The translations under genes were made by a program, and so were the position numbers. 41,110 nt of DNA, from positions 1 to 41,110 of the IMG/VR virus record IMGVR_UViG_3300021375_001947; one strand, given 5' to 3'. This DNA is from a virus. Within the stretch, counting starts at the first letter, position 1, and the number at the start of each line of letters is the position of its first letter. This document shows, in pieces, positions 1 to 7,615 of this stretch. The notes below the pieces were generated by a model. The model did no database searches. It was given only the letters and a program-made list of their open reading frames with translations, and was not told the origin of the DNA.

Positions 1-552
1 GTAGAAGATACAGTTTGGAAAACATTACCATCACAACATGATTGGTATCCATCGTGGAGTAAGAGAGTACCTGAATTATACTTAGAAGCATATGGTGTTC
101 AACACAATTGGAAAAATTGGACAGTTGTAAGACCAGCAAATATCTTTGGTGAGTATGATAACTTTGGTGAGTGGGCAATGGCACTACCTGCCAATATCAA
201 AAAGGTTTATGAATCGGATAGGGAGATTGTTGGTTGGGGTGATGGAACACCTACTCGTGATTTTATTTACGCGGGAGATGTTGCATCTGCCACAATCAAA
301 TGTTTCGAAGATAAACTACACATCGTATCCAACTTGGGTAGTGGTGAAGAAATATCAATCAAAAGAATGGTTGATACAATTATAAAAGTAAGTGGTAAAG
401 ATATCAATGTAACTTGGGATACTTCAAAACCAAATGGAGAACCAAGAAGAAGAATGAATACTACGATACAACAAAAATATGGATTACTACCTCAGACTGG
501 ATTTGAAGAGGGAGTAAAAAGAACTTATAACTATTTTAAAGAAAACAACTAA
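1..552 (+). CDS. NAD-dependent epimerase/reductase, GDP-L-fucose synthase-like (5' partial)
   Basis: This is the C-terminal 183 residues of an extended short-chain dehydrogenase/reductase acting on a nucleotide sugar; the N-terminal NAD-binding half lies outside the window. Visible family signatures are WSK at residues 19-21 (counted from the window edge), RPANIFG at 44-50 followed by a DNF motif, and a TRDFIYAGDVA signature near 83-93. The GxxDNF pattern and the C-terminal ending are typical of GDP-L-fucose synthase and related 4-ketosugar epimerase/reductases. Oddly, the usual catalytic Tyr-x-x-x-Lys spacing is not met: the Tyr (16) is five residues before Lys21 and a Pro sits at the expected position. 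The stop codon overlaps the start of the next gene by one base, so the two are probably co-translated. It likely modifies sugars for the host surface or for virion glycans. The exact substrate is unknown. Confidence 0.8.
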   Translation, partial: VEDTVWKTLPSQHDWYPSWSKRVPELYLEAYGVQHNWKNWTVVRPANIFGEYDNFGEWAMALPANIKKVYESDREIVGWGDGTPTRDFIYAGDVASATIKCFEDKLHIVSNLGSGEEISIKRMVDTIIKVSGKDINVTWDTSKPNGEPRRRMNTTIQQKYGLLPQTGFEEGVKRTYNYFKENN

Positions 553-1100
553 TGGCACAACCAGAATTTACACCGTACTTAGATGCTTTAACAGAAGCAA
601 TGAAACTATCAATGGAAGATGATAAAACAATATTCATCGGACAACAGATAGTTTATTATGGTAACCCAATGAGTAAAACTATTGAGGGATTACCAAAAGA
701 AAGAATGATAGAAACACCAGTAATGGAAGAAACACAAATGGGAATGACTATGGGATTGGCAATGACCGGTCATCAAGTTGTTACTTTTTACCCAAGATGG
801 GATTTTGTTATTCTTGCAGCAAACCAATTAATTAATCATTTAGATAAATTAGAAGTAATGTCTGATGGAGAATGGAAACCAAATGTAATTGTAAGAGTTG
901 GTAAGGGAAGTGATAAACCATTAGACCCTGGTCATCAACATAAAGCAGATTACACAGAGGCATTTAAACAAATGGTTACAAACTGTACTATTGAAAAATT
1001 AGATACTGCAGAAAAGATATTACCAGCATATAAGAAGGCTTTATCTGAGGGGGGAATACATATACTAGTAGAGTATCCTGAATTGTACTATAAAAATTAA
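552..1100 (+). CDS. Stand-alone thiamine-diphosphate pyrimidine-binding domain protein (PDH E1-beta/transketolase-like)
   Basis: This 182-residue protein matches the N-terminal (pyrimidine-binding) domain of 2-oxoacid dehydrogenase E1-beta and transketolase-like enzymes. Key elements in order are IETPVMEE (residues 53-60), with Glu59 at the place of the cofactor-activating glutamate; a small-residue stretch MGMTMGLAMTG; the DFVILAANQLINH helix; and a HQHKADY segment near residues 128-134. The C-terminal transketolase domain that normally follows in E1-beta is absent. The start overlaps the upstream epimerase stop (TAATG), so it belongs to the same nucleotide-sugar or carbohydrate module. To be active it would need a partner carrying the diphosphate-binding (PP) domain, possibly encoded upstream of the window. 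The fold assignment is fairly sure. The reaction is not known; synthesis of an unusual or branched sugar is one possibility by context. Confidence 0.75.
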   Translation: MAQPEFTPYLDALTEAMKLSMEDDKTIFIGQQIVYYGNPMSKTIEGLPKERMIETPVMEETQMGMTMGLAMTGHQVVTFYPRWDFVILAANQLINHLDKLEVMSDGEWKPNVIVRVGKGSDKPLDPGHQHKADYTEAFKQMVTNCTIEKLDTAEKILPAYKKALSEGGIHILVEYPELYYKN

Positions 1101-1104
1101 AATT

Positions 1105-1233
1105 ATGAATTATATAAAAAAAATATTTTTGTTTCCATATAACTGGTATAAAAGAAGACAATTAAAAAAACAATACAAAAAAAAATTAGAAGAACTTCGT
1201 AAGAGAGACCCCTTTATTTACAAGAATCACTAA
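1105..1233 (+). CDS. Small basic protein of unknown function
   Basis: A 42-residue ORF starts with ATG five bases after the preceding stop and ends in TAA. It has a hydrophobic/aromatic N-terminus (NYIKKIFLFPYNWYKRR), then a Lys/Glu-rich helix and a C-terminal RDPFIYKNH. I recall short proteins ending in a similar 'DPFIY' motif from marine T4-like phages, which supports a real gene, but that is memory and not a search. There is no clear Shine-Dalgarno sequence, so it is probably coupled to the upstream gene. No function can be assigned. Confidence 0.55.
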   Translation: MNYIKKIFLFPYNWYKRRQLKKQYKKKLEELRKRDPFIYKNH

Positions 1234-1247
1234 TTATAAATTATTCC

Positions 1248-1258
1248 ATATTTATATA
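1248..1258 (+). promoter_or_regulatory. ATATTTATATA motif, candidate late promoter element
   Basis: Exact copy of the 11-bp consensus that recurs in front of genes throughout the window. It lies 20 nt before the start of the giant multi-enzyme gene, in one of the few non-coding gaps. Promoter function and direction are inferred only from repeated position. Confidence 0.5.
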
Positions 1259-1277
1259 CTGACAAGGTGTACCGAAT

Positions 1278-4200
1278 ATGAACAAACTTTCCAAATTTCT
1301 CGTAGAGAGTATAATGGAGGATGAAAATCCTATAAAAAAGACAGTAGTTATCTATGTGGGTAGGTTTCAACCTATGCATAAAGGTCATGCTGATACTTAC
1401 CAACACCTTGTCAAAAAGTTCGGTAAGGATAATGTTTATGTTGGTACATCTGATAAGGTTGCAAAACCTAAGTCACCTTTTAACTTCAAAGAGAAGGTAA
1501 AAATTATGACTACTATGTTTGGAATTCCAAAATCCAAAATACATAAAGTCAAGAATCCATACAAACCCACAGAAATTCTTAAAAAGTTTGATGAAAAAAC
1601 AACTGCATTCGTAACTGTTGTTGGAATGAAAGATAAGAATAGATTAAAACCCGATAGTGGTAAATATTTTCAATCATACAAAGGAGAACCATCTGTGGGA
1701 TATAGGGATGGTGGATATGTTTATGCAGCACCATCAAGTGGTGGTGGAATAAGTGGTACAGAAACTCGTAATGGTTTATCAGTTGGTTCTGATGAACAGA
1801 AAAAGAATTTCTTTAAGAAGCGAGCATATGGAAAGTTTAATGCAACGATTTTCAAAATGATTACTGATAAACTTAATGAAGGAGTTATTGAAATTTCTAA
1901 AGAAATGATTGAAGATTGGCTCATTAATGAAAGTTCGAATATAAGTACAGGTCAAGTGGATGATGGGCCAAACTTCTTTTTTCCAAATTACGATGTGTTC
2001 TCTAAAATAAATGTAGATAGAGCAACACGAATTGGTTATGAAGTAGTAAATATGATTACCAACAAAGAATTAGAAGATTACTATGACCATCCAACATATC
2101 CAAATGGACCTGTTAAAGCAGTAACTCCATTTCCAGCAGGTGTACTTGGTACAACAACTGCAACTAACCAAGTTGATATCTATTCATCAGATGCTTATTC
2201 TAAATGGTTTAAGCACGTAACTCGTAAAGCAGCATTAGTTGGTTACGAATTAGTAAAAGGATTGGATATTAACAAAGATGAAAAAGAACAATCATTGGAT
2301 TCTCAAAAAGGTGATAAGAAATCACAAGAAGAATACGAAGCATCTTTAAATGAAAATATAGTACTACCAATTAAAGTTGGTGATACTATTATGACTGGTA
2401 GATTTAAGAATAAAAAGACAGTTGTTAAATCAATCGGTAAAGATGAACATGGAATGCCAACAATCAATGGTAGAAAAGTAGTTACCTTTAGAATGGTTAA
2501 AGAAGGATTCATTTCAGAACTTGCAGGAACAGAAGTTAAGTGTGAAAAATGTAATCACCAATGGGAAATAGAATCTGATGATAGTGAAAAGTATTTATGT
2601 CATTCATGTGGATATGATTCTCAAAAAGGAGAGTACGATTTTGATGCATTTGATTCGTGGCAAGAAAAAATGGGTATATCCGAGGATGTAGAAGAAAGTA
2701 AAGGTAGATTAAGACCAGCGGCATTACTTAGAAGAAAAGCAGCGATGGCTGGTAAAAGAGCTCAAATCGCAAGAAGAAGAGCAAGAACGATGAAAAGAAG
2801 AAAATCTCTTGTTAAACTAAAAAAGATTGCATATAAAAAAGCATACCTACAAGTATATGATGAATTTATGAAGGATTTATTTCCTGGTATGAAAAAAACT
2901 GATTTATCAATTCAACAAGCAAAGATAGTTCATAAGAATGTATTAAGAAAAAAGAAAAGAGTTCTTAAAAGAGCAAGATTTAGATTCTTACCAGCATTAA
3001 GAGATGCAGAAGCAGAAAAGTTCGGTAGTAAGAATGAATTAATGATTGGATATGCTGGACCTGAGGATATGAAAAGGTTCGAAAAGAGAAATAAAGAATA
3101 TAGAAAAGATTCTGATTCTAATAAAGAATATCAATACGATATTGTAAAAGAAGTAAATGAATTCTTTTACATTGATTTTAAAAAGTATGTTTATAAAAAC
3201 AGAAAACAAATCAATCAAAAGTTAAAAGGATTGTCTTACAGAAAAAAAGTAGAGTTCTTAGAGTTACTTTGGAAAAAACAAGTTGGTAAAGGATTCGGTA
3301 AAGATGCGGATGGTAGAGATATACATTATAAACTTAAACAAGATAAAGTAGTTAAAGAAGGATTAAAAGAATTAGGAATTAAAGATTTCAAATCCTTATT
3401 TAAAAAGATGCCTTCTGATTTACAAAAGAGAGTTTACAATCTTAAGAACTTTGGTCAAAGAGTAGATAAACATCCAGAGGGTAATGTACTTAAACACACA
3501 ATCGTAGTTGTAAATCGTTCAATCAAAGAAGATGATATTGATATTGCAATTGCAGCAATGTTCCATGATATAGGAAAAGATGAAACTGCTGGTATTCATC
3601 CAAAGAAAGGACACATTACACACTTTGGACATGAGAAAGTATCTGCATCTTTAGTAAAGAAGTATAAAAAGTTTATAGAATCAGTTGGTGGTAATCCAGC
3701 AAATGTATTTTACATTGTTAAAAACCACATGAGATATAAACAACTATCTGTAATGACATCTAAAAAAGTAAATAAACTAAAATCATTCAGAGCATTTGAT
3801 AAATTAGGTAAATTCTCTAAACACGATAGAAGTGGATTAGATGAACAATGTAAAAGATTACCAAACGAATCAGAACAAGATTATAGAAATAGATGTTTTG
3901 GTTATGACCCACTAACATCACCACCTGCAGGATTACAAAGGTTAGGTGAAAGTAAAAACCTTAAATTAAAAATACCAAATGATGTAATTAAAATACATAA
4001 AGCATTCAAAAAGAATGGTAAAAAACTTTATGTAGTTGGTGGAGCAATCAGAGATGCTATCTTAGGTAAATCACCTAAAGATTTTGATTTAGCAACTGAT
4101 GCTAAACCAGAGGAAGTTGAAAAGATAGCAAAGGATAATGGTATATCATCTAAACCGATTGGAAAGGCATTTGGAGTTGTTTCACTTTTTATTAACAAAG

Positions 4201-6236
4201 TGGAATATGAAATAGCAACATTCAGAAAAGATATAGGAAAGGGAAGAAGACCTACATCAGTTGATTATACTGATATTCAAGGTGATGTTAAAAGAAGAGA
4301 TTTAACTGTAAATGCATTGTTCTATGATATCGATAAAAAAGAGATTGTAGATTTAGTTGGTGGTATTGCTGATTTGAAAAAGAAAAATATCAGAACAGTT
4401 GGTAAAGCAAAAGAAAGATTTGATGAAGACCCATTAAGAAAACTAAGAGCATTAAGATTTTGGACAAGATTGGGTGGTACATTGGATAAAGAACTATTAG
4501 ATGCCTTACAAAATGACCCATCAATAAAAGGAATTAGTGGTGAAAGAATTAAAGATGAGTTCTTAAAATCAATTAAATCATCAAAAAATACTAAAGAGTA
4601 TATGGATATGTGTGATAAGATTGGATTTACATCTCAGATACTTCCAAGCCTAAAAATATCAAAACCATATCCTAAAACAAATGACCACATTTTATTCTTA
4701 GCATGGATACTTAGAAAGAACTCACCCATTGTATTAAGTAAGATTCTAAATAAGATAAAATATACAAATGATGAAAGGGATGAGATAGTTTATCTAAATA
4801 CACTTCAAGATTTCAAACCTGAGAATATTATTGTGTATAAGAAAGGTCAATCTAAAGCAGATAATAATAGAATTATTTCTTTTGGTAAAATGATTGGAAA
4901 GGATATGAATAAGTTTGTTAAATACAAACCATCAGTAACCTATAAAGATGTACCAAAAGACTTAAAAGGTCCAGAAATTGGATTATGGATGAAAAATAAA
5001 GAAAAAGAGAACTTCTTAGGAGAAGGATTGATTACAGAAGGTGGTGCGTATGGACATATGTCTCACCCATTTGATACTGATATCAATTTAACCTTTGGAC
5101 AACTTAAAGATATAGTAAATAGAGCACTTGAAGGTACACTTGAGTTCACAAGAGAGAAAACAGATGGTCAAGCACTAGCTATTTCATGGAGAGATGGTAG
5201 GTTAGTAGCAGCGAGAAACAAAGGACACCTAAAGAACAGAGGTGAGAACGCTTTAGACATCAAAGGAGTATCAGATAAGTTCCAAGGTAGGGGTGGATTG
5301 AGTGATGCATACAATTATGCTATGAAAGACCTATCAAATGCAATCAAATCACTTAACGATAAACAAAGAGATAAGATATTCAAACAAGGTGCGTGTTTTA
5401 TGAACCTTGAGGTGATATACCCAACATCAGTTAATGTGATTCCGTATGGTCAGGCGTTACTTGTGTTCCATGGTACTATGGAATTCAATATGGAAGGTGT
5501 TGCAATTGGAGAGAATGGTGATGCGGCTAGAGTATTAGCTGGTATGATTAAACAAGTTAACAAAGATGTACAAGATAATTACACTATTCAAGGACCTCCT
5601 ATCGTAAAATTACCAAAATCACAAGATTTATCTAAAAAACGTAGTAAATACTCATCAATGATATCTAAATTACAAAAAGAATTTAAATTAAAGGATACAG
5701 ATGGTGTTGCAAACTATCACCAAGCATGGTGGGAACAATGGGTTGATAAGAATTCACCATCATCACTCGATAACAAAACCAAAATGGGGTTAGTTAAGAG
5801 ATGGGCGTTCATGGATAAGGGATTTAGATTAGATAAAAAGAACATTACTGATGAAAAAACATTAGAATGGGCTAAGAAAACAGATAAAGATGACCAAAAG
5901 AAGATTGGTAAGAAGAACTTAATGAAGTTTGAACAGATATTCTTAGGTTTAGGTGCAGAAGTGTTAGAGTTTACCTCATCTGCATTAACAGTTAACGCTG
6001 ATGGAGCAGTTCGTGATATGAAAAAACGAATTGATAAGACAATTAAAGATGTTAAGAAATCAGGTGACCCAAAAAAGATTGAAAAACTTAAATTAGAACT
6101 TGGTAGATTGAAATCTATTGGTGGTTCTAAGAAAATTGTACCAAATGAAGGTATCGTATTCTTGTATAAAGGAAATACTTTTAAACTTACAGGTACTTTC
6201 GCATCGGTAAACCAAATACTTGGTATTTTCTTCTAA
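1278..6236 (+). CDS. Giant multi-domain nucleotidyltransferase / zinc ribbon / HD / CCA-adding / ligase protein
   Basis: This 1652-residue protein joins several enzymes that are normally separate. Domains in order: short N-terminal helix (1-16) resembling the starts of other small proteins in this window; NMN-adenylyltransferase-like domain (about 20-218; GRFQPMHKGH at 28-37, ISGTETR at 158-164); unknown module (219-359); small basic/beta module (360-414); zinc ribbon (C422, C425, C441, C444); very basic Arg/Lys-rich helical region (about 474-650); HD domain (H740, H763-D764, H782, H785, H817); CCA-adding/poly(A)-polymerase-type domain (GGAIRD 921-926, DFD 935-937, RRDLTVNA from 1006); ligase-like domain (KTDG 1294-1297, E1378, EGIVF 1624-1628, FKLTG 1635-1639). 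Short (L/I)-x-E sites at 218, 359, 414, 469, 891, 1249 and 1254 fall at the domain borders and look like prohead-protease sites. A promoter-like ATATTTATATA ends 20 nt before the ATG. Domain calls are firm; the joint role (RNA repair, NAD metabolism, packaged cargo) is inference. Confidence 0.9.
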   Translation: MNKLSKFLVESIMEDENPIKKTVVIYVGRFQPMHKGHADTYQHLVKKFGKDNVYVGTSDKVAKPKSPFNFKEKVKIMTTMFGIPKSKIHKVKNPYKPTEILKKFDEKTTAFVTVVGMKDKNRLKPDSGKYFQSYKGEPSVGYRDGGYVYAAPSSGGGISGTETRNGLSVGSDEQKKNFFKKRAYGKFNATIFKMITDKLNEGVIEISKEMIEDWLINESSNISTGQVDDGPNFFFPNYDVFSKINVDRATRIGYEVVNMITNKELEDYYDHPTYPNGPVKAVTPFPAGVLGTTTATNQVDIYSSDAYSKWFKHVTRKAALVGYELVKGLDINKDEKEQSLDSQKGDKKSQEEYEASLNENIVLPIKVGDTIMTGRFKNKKTVVKSIGKDEHGMPTINGRKVVTFRMVKEGFISELAGTEVKCEKCNHQWEIESDDSEKYLCHSCGYDSQKGEYDFDAFDSWQEKMGISEDVEESKGRLRPAALLRRKAAMAGKRAQIARRRARTMKRRKSLVKLKKIAYKKAYLQVYDEFMKDLFPGMKKTDLSIQQAKIVHKNVLRKKKRVLKRARFRFLPALRDAEAEKFGSKNELMIGYAGPEDMKRFEKRNKEYRKDSDSNKEYQYDIVKEVNEFFYIDFKKYVYKNRKQINQKLKGLSYRKKVEFLELLWKKQVGKGFGKDADGRDIHYKLKQDKVVKEGLKELGIKDFKSLFKKMPSDLQKRVYNLKNFGQRVDKHPEGNVLKHTIVVVNRSIKEDDIDIAIAAMFHDIGKDETAGIHPKKGHITHFGHEKVSASLVKKYKKFIESVGGNPANVFYIVKNHMRYKQLSVMTSKKVNKLKSFRAFDKLGKFSKHDRSGLDEQCKRLPNESEQDYRNRCFGYDPLTSPPAGLQRLGESKNLKLKIPNDVIKIHKAFKKNGKKLYVVGGAIRDAILGKSPKDFDLATDAKPEEVEKIAKDNGISSKPIGKAFGVVSLFINKVEYEIATFRKDIGKGRRPTSVDYTDIQGDVKRRDLTVNALFYDIDKKEIVDLVGGIADLKKKNIRTVGKAKERFDEDPLRKLRALRFWTRLGGTLDKELLDALQNDPSIKGISGERIKDEFLKSIKSSKNTKEYMDMCDKIGFTSQILPSLKISKPYPKTNDHILFLAWILRKNSPIVLSKILNKIKYTNDERDEIVYLNTLQDFKPENIIVYKKGQSKADNNRIISFGKMIGKDMNKFVKYKPSVTYKDVPKDLKGPEIGLWMKNKEKENFLGEGLITEGGAYGHMSHPFDTDINLTFGQLKDIVNRALEGTLEFTREKTDGQALAISWRDGRLVAARNKGHLKNRGENALDIKGVSDKFQGRGGLSDAYNYAMKDLSNAIKSLNDKQRDKIFKQGACFMNLEVIYPTSVNVIPYGQALLVFHGTMEFNMEGVAIGENGDAARVLAGMIKQVNKDVQDNYTIQGPPIVKLPKSQDLSKKRSKYSSMISKLQKEFKLKDTDGVANYHQAWWEQWVDKNSPSSLDNKTKMGLVKRWAFMDKGFRLDKKNITDEKTLEWAKKTDKDDQKKIGKKNLMKFEQIFLGLGAEVLEFTSSALTVNADGAVRDMKKRIDKTIKDVKKSGDPKKIEKLKLELGRLKSIGGSKKIVPNEGIVFLYKGNTFKLTGTFASVNQILGIFF
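1335..1931 (+). other. Domain: NMN adenylyltransferase-like nucleotidyltransferase (residues ~20-218 of the giant protein)
   Basis: The domain has the HxGH motif inside GRFQPMHKGH (28-37) and a late ISGTETR motif (158-164). Together these resemble archaeal-type NMN adenylyltransferases (NadM), which join ATP and NMN to form NAD. Other HxGH cytidylyl/adenylyltransferases remain possible. It ends at an INE-S site (Glu218) that could be a protease cut point. Confidence 0.75.
2520..2684 (+). other. Domain: zinc ribbon (residues ~415-469 of the giant protein)
   Basis: Two CxxC pairs (C422/C425 and C441/C444) about 16 residues apart form a classic zinc-ribbon. It is bounded by ISE sites at Glu414 and Glu469. 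A Lys/Arg-rich region follows at once, suggesting nucleic-acid binding. Confidence 0.7.
3420..3950 (+). other. Domain: HD-type phosphohydrolase (residues ~715-891 of the giant protein)
   Basis: Histidines at 740, 763, 782, 785 and 817 plus Asp764 in MFHDIGK match the metal-binding pattern of HD phosphohydrolases. In the context of the following CCA-adding domain it recalls bacterial tRNA nucleotidyltransferases, which carry an HD phosphodiesterase/phosphatase domain. Here, however, the HD domain comes before the polymerase domain rather than after it. The domain ends at an LGE-S site (Glu891). Confidence 0.75.
3951..5024 (+). other. Domain: CCA-adding enzyme / poly(A) polymerase-type nucleotidyltransferase (residues ~892-1249)
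   Basis: The class II tRNA nucleotidyltransferase motifs are all visible: VVGGAIRD (919-926), the catalytic DFD (935-937), the RRDLTVNA flexible-loop motif (from 1006) and DEDPLRKLRALRF (1049-1061). These enzymes add CCA, or in some members only C or A residues, to tRNA 3' ends. An intact catalytic pair suggests it is active. Confidence 0.85.
5040..6233 (+). other. Domain: ATP-dependent RNA/DNA ligase-like nucleotidyltransferase (residues ~1255-1652)
   Basis: Motif I is KTDGQAL with Lys1294 as the candidate AMP-accepting lysine, followed by AARNKGHLKNRG. Motif III-like is MNLEVIYP (Glu1378), motif IV is EGIVF (Glu1624) and motif V is FKLTG (Lys1636). This is the covalent nucleotidyltransferase pattern of ligases and capping enzymes. 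Whether the substrate is RNA or DNA cannot be told. The segment starts just after an ITE-GG site (Glu1254). Confidence 0.7.
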
Positions 6237-6260
6237 AATTATCGGTTTCTTTAATTTTAT

Positions 6261-6271
6261 ATATTTATATA
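6261..6271 (+). promoter_or_regulatory. ATATTTATATA motif, candidate late promoter element
   Basis: Exact consensus copy in the 60-bp gap before the gene at 6297, 25 nt upstream of its ATG. It would drive the block running into gp17. Confidence 0.5.
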
Positions 6272-6296
6272 CAACATTATAACCTAATATGTAACA

Positions 6297-6950
6297 ATGG
6301 GTAAAGAATTCAAAAAGAAATATATGCATCCAACTCGTAGAAAGTTGGTAGATATGGTACAGAGTGGTCAGTATGATAAGAATACTACTATCGGATATGA
6401 GGGTAAGACCGAAACTCGTAAAGTTGGTGATAAGTGGGAAGATGAGCATCATAAATACGAAAAGAAAGATGGATTTATTGTAAAGACAGGAAAAAACTCT
6501 GAATCATTTCAAGAAGCTAGAAAATATTTAGAAGAAAAATCTAAATGTAAAATTTATCCGAACAAAACATATACAGCTAAAGATAAAAAATTGATTCAAA
6601 AGACTGGTTATTGCATGGATGCTTTGGTTGAAATTGAGCATGAAATAAAAACAGCTGGTATTTGGAAAGAGTATCAAGATTACAAGGTTTGGACACGAAT
6701 GATTATATTTGGTAAAACAAAATTAGATTCATATAGACAATCTTTAAGTGAAGTTAAAGAAGAGTATGAAATGATTAATGACCAAGGAAAAATAACAGAA
6801 ACTTGGAAATTACCTAAACCAATTGAAGAAGTTAAAGGAGAAATTCAAGAACTTATTGATTTTGGAGAAAACGAAATTAAAGAATTAGAAGAAAAAAGAA
6901 TAGAGGTTTTTGATAAACTAAAAGAAGCTAAATTGGAACACTATTTATGA
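6297..6950 (+). CDS. Conserved phage protein of unknown function upstream of the terminase
   Basis: A 217-residue, highly charged, soluble-looking protein. The N-terminus contains MHPTRRKLVDMVQSG, which I recall from hypothetical proteins of marine T4-like phages. The middle has two cysteines (C91, C111 region) and the C-terminal third (about 165-215) is a Lys/Glu-rich predicted coiled coil ending EHYL. It starts 25 nt after a promoter-like motif and overlaps the next gene by 4 nt (ATGA), so the two are translationally coupled. Its place before gp17 is where a small terminase (gp16) would sit in T4. The sequence gives no recognisable DNA-binding helix-turn-helix, so I do not call it gp16. Function unknown. 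Confidence 0.8.
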   Translation: MGKEFKKKYMHPTRRKLVDMVQSGQYDKNTTIGYEGKTETRKVGDKWEDEHHKYEKKDGFIVKTGKNSESFQEARKYLEEKSKCKIYPNKTYTAKDKKLIQKTGYCMDALVEIEHEIKTAGIWKEYQDYKVWTRMIIFGKTKLDSYRQSLSEVKEEYEMINDQGKITETWKLPKPIEEVKGEIQELIDFGENEIKELEEKRIEVFDKLKEAKLEHYL

Positions 6951-7615
6951 AAAAATATATAAAAGAAATAATAATAATTGCACTTGTAGTTATTGTCGCA
7001 TTACAAAGAGGATGTGGTACTGATTATGGTGATAAAGAAATTGTAAAGGTAGATGGTAAAGATTACGAACTAATCAAACAAGAAACTGATACAATTTACA
7101 TTGAAAAAGAAGTTAAAGTAACAAAGTATGTACCAAAGTACATTACAAAAGAAATAATAAAAGAAGTTGAAATACCAGCGAATGTAGATTCACTTGCTAT
7201 CATCAAAGATTACTTCTCAAAGGTAACTGTAACTGATACTCTAAGCCTTGATTATGATTTTCCAAAAGAAGTCACAGATTCTTTAGGAAATAAACCAGCA
7301 AGTAGTTTAGGATATGGTATTCTTACTGATGTTATCTCACAAAACAGAATCGAATCAAGAGAAATTGATTGGTTCTTCAAAATTCCAACAGTTTACAATA
7401 CTACAATTGTAAAAGAACTTCCTAAATTAGAATTCTATTATGGATTTGGATTGGGAATGGACCAAACAAATGGATTAGGTAACTTTACTGGTAATGTTTT
7501 AGTAAAAACTAAAAAGATGAACATCTATGGTTTAAATATTGGAATGTCAAACCAACTTGGTCAATACAAACCATTTGTTGGGGGTTCTATGTATTGGAAA
7601 ATAGGAAAAAAATAA
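6947..7615 (+). CDS. Membrane-anchored protein with beta-rich C-terminus, possible spanin-like or envelope protein
   Basis: A 222-residue protein begins with a few lysines and one strongly hydrophobic segment (about residues 8-19, Ile/Val/Leu-rich), followed by QRGCG. The cysteine context is not a proper lipobox, so it is more likely a signal anchor than a lipoprotein. Next comes a repetitive Lys/Glu/Val stretch (TIYIEKEVKVTKYV...), then aromatic-glycine alternation near the C-terminus (FYYGFGLGMD, YGLNIGM, FVGGSMYWKIG) that looks like outer-membrane beta-hairpins. The layout (inner-membrane anchor, extended periplasmic part, C-terminal beta part) would suit a protein spanning the envelope, such as a lysis spanin, but that is only a guess. 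It overlaps the upstream gene by 4 nt and abuts gp17. Confidence 0.75.
   Translation: MKKYIKEIIIIALVVIVALQRGCGTDYGDKEIVKVDGKDYELIKQETDTIYIEKEVKVTKYVPKYITKEIIKEVEIPANVDSLAIIKDYFSKVTVTDTLSLDYDFPKEVTDSLGNKPASSLGYGILTDVISQNRIESREIDWFFKIPTVYNTTIVKELPKLEFYYGFGLGMDQTNGLGNFTGNVLVKTKKMNIYGLNIGMSNQLGQYKPFVGGSMYWKIGKK

Noticed and set aside
6093-6452. A 119-codon minus-strand open frame across the 6236-6297 gap
   Set aside because: It overlaps the ends of two well-supported + strand genes and has no start signals; the sequence is low-complexity hydrophobic.
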